Shown: piece by piece, positions 5,443-8,868 of the stretch
How positions within the stretch are numbered: position 1 is the first letter of the stretch
How the letters are laid out: the number at the start of each line of letters is the position of its first letter
Assembly: GCA_029260195.1 (NCBI GenBank)
Contig: JAJDDS010000508.1
Coordinates: forward strand, 1 to 8,868
DNA from: Phycisphaerae bacterium
Lineage (GTDB): Bacteria; Planctomycetota; Phycisphaerae; UBA1845
Direction: 5' to 3'
Length of the DNA: 8,868 nt
Made by a program: the position numbers and the translations under genes
The notes under the pieces: generated by a model
Seen by the model: the letters and a program-made list of their open reading frames with translations, nothing else
What the model was told of the DNA's origin: nothing
Databases searched by the model: none

Positions 5443-8400
5443 CTACGGGTCCACGATCGCGCGGGCATCGCTGCCGGCGTCCCTGAAGAAACGAATGGCG
5501 CCGAGGTCCGCATTGGTGACGGCGCCGCTGCCGTTGACGTCGGCGCGAACGTGTGGTTCCTGTGCCGGGTCGATGGGGTTGGCCGGCAGGTCCCGGAAGA
5601 ACCGGGCGAAACCCAGGTCGGCGTTGGTGACGTGGCGCGACTGATTGGCGTCACCGCCGACCACGGTGAAGATCCGGTCCGCGTCGCCAGCCAGCGCCAG
5701 ACCTGTGTCACCTGTGATGTTGGCGAGTGAAATCCTGTAGCGGGCCACATCGGGCAGCGCCGGCGTGAAGGTGATCACCATCTCCTGGTTGCCGGGTGCC
5801 GCGGCGGCGTTAATCGACACACCGGCGAGGTTCACGGGGAGATTGGCGACGTCGTTTCCGACAACGAACACGTTCGCCGCGGTGGCGGTGGCTGGATCGA
5901 TCGGTCTATTGAAGGAGACAACGACCCGGTTCGCGGCGAGGCGGGGCTCTGCGAAACTCCCATCATCGGGTATCGAGAGGCACGCTTCGCCGACGGTGAG
6001 GCCATGGTCGCTGCACGCCCGCCACTCGGTGACGACCGGCGGCACTGCAACGGGGTTCAGACTGAAGACCTCGATGATGTCCGCTTGGCCTGCGTTTCCG
6101 CCGCCGTCTACCAGTATGAGTGACTCGATCGAAATAATGCCGAGCACGTCGTGGAGGTTGTCGAGGTCCAGGAAGATGAGGTTTGCGACGTTGTTCGCCG
6201 GCGGCACGAACAGGCCGTCGATGTCGGTGCCCTCCAGCCCTCCCGACAGGCTGAGGAAGACGAGCTCACCGGCGTTTACGGGCGCGCCGGGACCTGGTTC
6301 CACGTCGCGCACCTGGATGACGATTCCGAAGTCGTCGGTCGCGCCGCTTTCGATGTCGGGCAGAGCAGGCGTGCTCGCCTGGCGCGTGTTGGTGTCGACG
6401 ATGACGATTTCGAATGTCCGGGTGGTGGTGGCGTTTGCAAACCCGCTGCGGGCGTTGTCAATGCGTCCCACGGAGTCGCCGAAATGGACGAGTTCCGACG
6501 GGCTGAACGTTCCGCCGAAGGTGACGGTATCCGGCGTCATGAACAGGATCCCGCGTACCCCGCTAAAGGTGGGTTGGCAGGCAGTGAAGTCAGCACAGTT
6601 CTGCGCGAGCACGCTGCATAGCAAGCCGTTTCCCTCGCAGGTCCCAATGTCGGTGTCGTTGATGTTTTCAGCATACGTGTCGTGCACGGTCTGCTCCGCC
6701 GCGTTCTGCACCAGTCTCAGCAGATCGTCCGGCGTTCCCAGCAGCCCGTCAGGACCGGGCAGGTTTAGGAAATTCGCCGGCAGGTCGGGGAAATCCGTAA
6801 TGAGTTGTGGCGGATTGCAGTTGTTCCCGAATGCGTCGCAGTTGCACCCCGCGTGGATGCAGTCCCCCTCGGTTAGATCGAGACTCGGATCGATCAGGAT
6901 CGGACCGTTGCTCTTGGTGTCTTGAGCGAGACCACCGAGATTGGCAGAGACGAACGCGCCCAAGTCAGTGTTGAGGAACTCGTTTGCGTCCGCGGTGTTC
7001 GGTATGGATTGAACGGCGGCAAAGACGGTCGTCTGGAACGGAAACCCGTTTGCGTCCAGTCCTGTGGTCGGGTTGACGATGCGCGCGGTCAACGTACGAA
7101 TCTGCGGCGTCGGGTCAACGGGAGGGTCGGGTGGCGGAAACGTGTTGGCCGCCACAACCGACACAGTCGTCGTAGCGGTGTCGCCATCGACGGCGGCCGG
7201 GCCGGGAGTCACTTGAACGCTGGGAAACCCGAATGCCTGGCCGGCAACATTGATCGCAGCCGGACCGGGGACGAACGTCGCAACGGCGCCGTTACTCGAG
7301 GGGCTTGAGGAGGTTACGGTCATGTCGATGCCGAAGTTCCCGCCCACGTTCGCGGATAGCAGTCCCGGAAAACCGACGGTTTCCGCCAGCACGTCGGCCA
7401 CCAACTCGACATCAGCGGCGACGCTCATGCGCGGAGGTGACGACGACGCCGGCGCGCCGCCGGGATCGGGGAAGAACGGGCCGTTGTTACGCACGTGGCG
7501 GTAAGCCACGCTCGCATCGATAATCGGGTCGTCGTCCACACCGGAGGCATTTTCCGTTGTCTTGGGCACGTCGACGTACACCCGCGCGTACCCGTTGGCC
7601 ACGCCGGCATTCGGCGCCGCCTTCGTTTCCTCCGGAATCTGCGGAATCAGTAGGCTGTACGCGCCTCCCAACGGAAGCACCGTTTCCAGGTCAATATCGT
7701 CACCGGTCGGCGCGTCATACGGTTGGCGGTCGATCCGGAACAGTGAATCGTCATTGGAAGCGAAGCCGTCCAAAAACGCGCTTGGTGCGAGGATATTCCC
7801 GCCAGGCAAGACGGGGCTCGGATGGCGCAATTGCGGGTCCGCACCGAGAACACAATCGAGGGCGTGTTGATCGTCGCAGAGTTCGGCGTAGCCGGGCAAG
7901 TTGCGACTGACGAGGAGGTAGGCACTCGAACCGTTCTGAATGACGCCGCTGATGGCTTCGCTTGGCATGTCGATCAGTGATTCACCGGCGATCGGCACGT
8001 GCGTCGCAACGCCGCCGAACTGAAGACCGTTGATGGCGATGAAAGTGAAGTCCGTCGGTGGACTGGTGAGGCCACCCTGAATCAGCGCCGTCTCCGGCAG
8101 TACGAACCCGGTTGGCGGATTGCCGATGTAGTCCACCCAACCCAGTACGAGAACGCCGCTGGGTGGCCGCGGCAGTGCGGTCGTCCCGTTGCTCGGGTCC
8201 AGATCGAACGCCGGCAGATCAAACCGGTAGTTCACGAGACTGAGACCCGAACTCGATGAATCACCTTCGACCTCGTAGAACGTAAGTTGCATCGAATCCT
8301 TAAACGGCATCAGCGCCGTACTCAACGCAGATGCGGGTGGTAGGTATATCTCGATGAATCCCTGGTGCAGATTGGTGGGATCCCGACCCACCGGACCATC

Positions 8401-8538
8401 CGTAAGGCCCGGCGGGTCGCCATAGACCTCGGTCACGATGGGGTGATCGGGCTCCAATGCGTCCGCACCGACACACCAGACCGTCGATCCGATCAGTGCG
8501 ACGGCAACGGTCCGCATAAAAAAGCGAGCTCTGTTCAT
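5443..8538 (-). CDS. Gene A: large secreted beta-rich protein with Ig-like domain and C-terminal type I dockerin
   Basis: Exported protein of 1031 residues, first gene of the cluster. The start is the ATG at 8538, with GAGGG 5 bases upstream; the frame is open further up but without protein-like character. Signal peptide 1-27 (MRTVAVALIGSTVWCVGADA, cut after Ala27). Residues 31-70 (IVTEVYGDPPG ... GFIEIYLPP) resemble the opening of a lamin-tail-type beta domain, a weak call. Residues ~70-850 are Gly/Pro/Ala-rich beta-type sequence I cannot assign, with two Cys clusters near 556-575 (CIHAGCNCDAFGNNC) and 631-655. Residues 853-960 look like an SbsA-type Ig-like domain (VVVSFNRPIDPATATAANVFVV, MVITFTPAL). 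Residues 962-1024 are a dockerin: D963/N965/S967/D974 and D1000/N1002/S1004/D1011, each followed by a RFFRD helix end. No catalytic motif was found. A role as surface or matrix protein is inferred. Confidence 0.88.
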   Translation of the reverse strand: MNRARFFMRTVAVALIGSTVWCVGADALEPDHPIVTEVYGDPPGLTDGPVGRDPTNLHQGFIEIYLPPASALSTALMPFKDSMQLTFYEVEGDSSSSGLSLVNYRFDLPAFDLDPSNGTTALPRPPSGVLVLGWVDYIGNPPTGFVLPETALIQGGLTSPPTDFTFIAINGLQFGGVATHVPIAGESLIDMPSEAISGVIQNGSSAYLLVSRNLPGYAELCDDQHALDCVLGADPQLRHPSPVLPGGNILAPSAFLDGFASNDDSLFRIDRQPYDAPTGDDIDLETVLPLGGAYSLLIPQIPEETKAAPNAGVANGYARVYVDVPKTTENASGVDDDPIIDASVAYRHVRNNGPFFPDPGGAPASSSPPRMSVAADVELVADVLAETVGFPGLLSANVGGNFGIDMTVTSSSPSSNGAVATFVPGPAAINVAGQAFGFPSVQVTPGPAAVDGDTATTTVSVVAANTFPPPDPPVDPTPQIRTLTARIVNPTTGLDANGFPFQTTVFAAVQSIPNTADANEFLNTDLGAFVSANLGGLAQDTKSNGPILIDPSLDLTEGDCIHAGCNCDAFGNNCNPPQLITDFPDLPANFLNLPGPDGLLGTPDDLLRLVQNAAEQTVHDTYAENINDTDIGTCEGNGLLCSVLAQNCADFTACQPTFSGVRGILFMTPDTVTFGGTFSPSELVHFGDSVGRIDNARSGFANATTTRTFEIVIVDTNTRQASTPALPDIESGATDDFGIVIQVRDVEPGPGAPVNAGELVFLSLSGGLEGTDIDGLFVPPANNVANLIFLDLDNLHDVLGIISIESLILVDGGGNAGQADIIEVFSLNPVAVPPVVTEWRACSDHGLTVGEACLSIPDDGSFAEPRLAANRVVVSFNRPIDPATATAANVFVVGNDVANLPVNLAGVSINAAAAPGNQEMVITFTPALPDVARYRISLANITGDTGLALAGDADRIFTVVGGDANQSRHVTNADLGFARFFRDLPANPIDPAQEPHVRADVNGSGAVTNADLGAIRFFRDAGSDARAIVDP
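5467..5655 (-). other. Type I dockerin of gene A
   Basis: Two near-identical calcium-loop/helix units (VTNADLGFARFFRD and VTNADLGAIRFFRD) with Asn in position 3 and Ser in position 5. This is closer to the classical dockerin type than the Asp-rich, Cys-containing dockerins of B and D, so A may bind a different partner. Confidence 0.75.
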
Positions 8539-8543
8539 TTCAT

Positions 8544-8548
8544 CCCTC
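8544..8548 (-). promoter_or_regulatory. Ribosome binding site GAGGG of gene A
   Basis: GAGGG lies 5 bases before the ATG at 8538 and fixes the start of gene A at the beginning of a normal signal peptide. Confidence 0.75.
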
Positions 8549-8552
8549 GGTA

Positions 8553-8588
8553 CAAGTTGCGTGCCACCGGTGTTGTTCACGCAACATG
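8553..8588 (-). promoter_or_regulatory. Leader hairpin just upstream of gene A's ribosome binding site
   Basis: Arms GTTGCGTG (8556-8563) and CACGCAAC (8578-8585) pair perfectly, extendable by two base pairs beyond one A-A mismatch. The 14-base loop contains the palindrome CACCGGTG. The stem ends 4 to 8 bases from the GAGGG, close enough to influence ribosome access. It could equally be a protein-binding operator. Confidence 0.4.
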
Positions 8589-8637
8589 CACGTCGACGTA
8601 GTTCCGAATAACAATGTCCGTGACCTCGATGCACGCA

Positions 8638-8680
8638 CCCGTCCAGCGCACCGCGCCTCCACGACGCACTGCTGGACGGG
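8638..8680 (-). promoter_or_regulatory. Perfect 10-bp inverted repeat upstream of gene A
   Basis: CCCGTCCAGC (8638-8647) and GCTGGACGGG (8671-8680) with a 23-base spacer, 100-142 bases before the start of A. It is the longest perfect inverted repeat I found in the window. On the plus strand it is followed by AGTTTT, a weak T-run, so it might be a poor terminator for plus-strand transcription, but no plus-strand gene ends here. An operator or leader stem is more likely. Confidence 0.4.
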
Positions 8681-8868
8681 AGTTTTCCCCCGATATGCGA
8701 CCCTACTCGCACCCTGTTCGGAGGAATCGCCGGGCGTGCCGACGCCGTCCGGTGGGCAATCCAACGTGCGAAACGCACCTCCAGCGGACGATCGCTCGAT
8801 CGGGTATGACGGCCCCCGGGGCGGTACTGCACGGCGCGTGCCACACGCATGCCCGTCCGCGCGCCGTC

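Larger units (their letters stand above)
8539..8868 (-). other. Upstream/leader region of gene A, no gene seen
   Basis: No protein-like frame on either strand; the open frame in phase with A is Arg-rich and lacks a start signal. It holds the ribosome binding site, the two inverted repeats annotated separately, and two small palindromes, GTGCG-AAA-CGCAC (8766-8778) and CGATCG-CT-CGATCG (8789-8802). I could not identify a convincing -35/-10 pair. The operon promoter is expected here or just beyond the right edge. Confidence 0.5.

Noticed and set aside
5427..5750. Extension of gene B's frame upstream to an ATG at 5750
   Set aside because: It overlaps the 3' end of gene A, where the A frame encodes a clear dockerin; the B-frame reading is Ser/Thr/Pro/Arg-rich and carries no motif, and a signal peptide starts only after 5426.
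5765..6925. 386-residue plus-strand ORF opposite gene A
   Set aside because: Low-complexity Ser/Pro/Arg composition and no ribosome binding site of note; the opposite frame has an Ig-like domain and Cys clusters.
900..8538. Classical cellulosome gene cluster
   Set aside because: No glycoside hydrolase, carbohydrate-binding or SLH anchoring domain was seen; only docking-type and Ig-like modules.
8671..8686. Rho-independent terminator on the plus strand
   Set aside because: The stem is good but only four T's follow and no plus-strand gene ends there.
8539..8850. Extension of gene A to an ATG at 8850
   Set aside because: The extra 104 residues are Arg-rich and featureless and would place the signal peptide inside the protein; GAGGG before 8538 explains the start.

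Overview
The window is GC-rich bacterial DNA. It is dominated by four consecutive minus-strand genes for secreted, calcium-loop (dockerin-type) proteins. The combination of dockerin repeats, cohesin-like beta-sandwich modules and CTxDxC cysteine repeats suggests a Planctomycetota-like genome, but this is inference from protein style; no taxonomic marker gene is present.

Layout. Positions 1-615 (+) hold the 3' part of an IS1380-type transposase that runs off the left edge. Positions 616-847 contain no convincing gene. A 58-codon plus-strand ORF (848-1024) follows a very good Shine-Dalgarno and overlaps the tail of the next gene on the opposite strand. From there to 8538 the minus strand carries, in order of transcription, A (8538-5443), B (5426-4143), C (4103-1830) and D (1757-900). 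The gaps are 16, 39 and 72 bases, so they look like one operon. Positions 8539-8868 are the leader/upstream region of A, with two perfect inverted repeats and a clear ribosome binding site.

How the genes relate. A is a long exported beta-rich protein ending in an SbsA-type Ig-like domain and a type I dockerin. B has a signal peptide, two cohesin-like modules and a C-terminal dockerin. C is a diverged duplicate of the B two-module block, extended by four cysteine-rich CTxDxC repeats, an internal dockerin-like pair and a third cohesin-like module. D is a short version with one cohesin-like module plus dockerin, and its last ~30 codons look non-native. All four have signal peptides. Because B, C and D each carry both cohesin-like and dockerin-like modules, and A carries a dockerin, the cluster could encode parts that dock to each other outside the cell. 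No glycoside hydrolase or other enzyme domain is seen, so a classical cellulosome is not supported. The pairing itself is a hypothesis.

The least ordinary spots are the D tail / antisense small ORF at 848-1024 (a probable rearrangement junction near an IS), the 117-bp tandem duplication inside C, and the structured leader of A.
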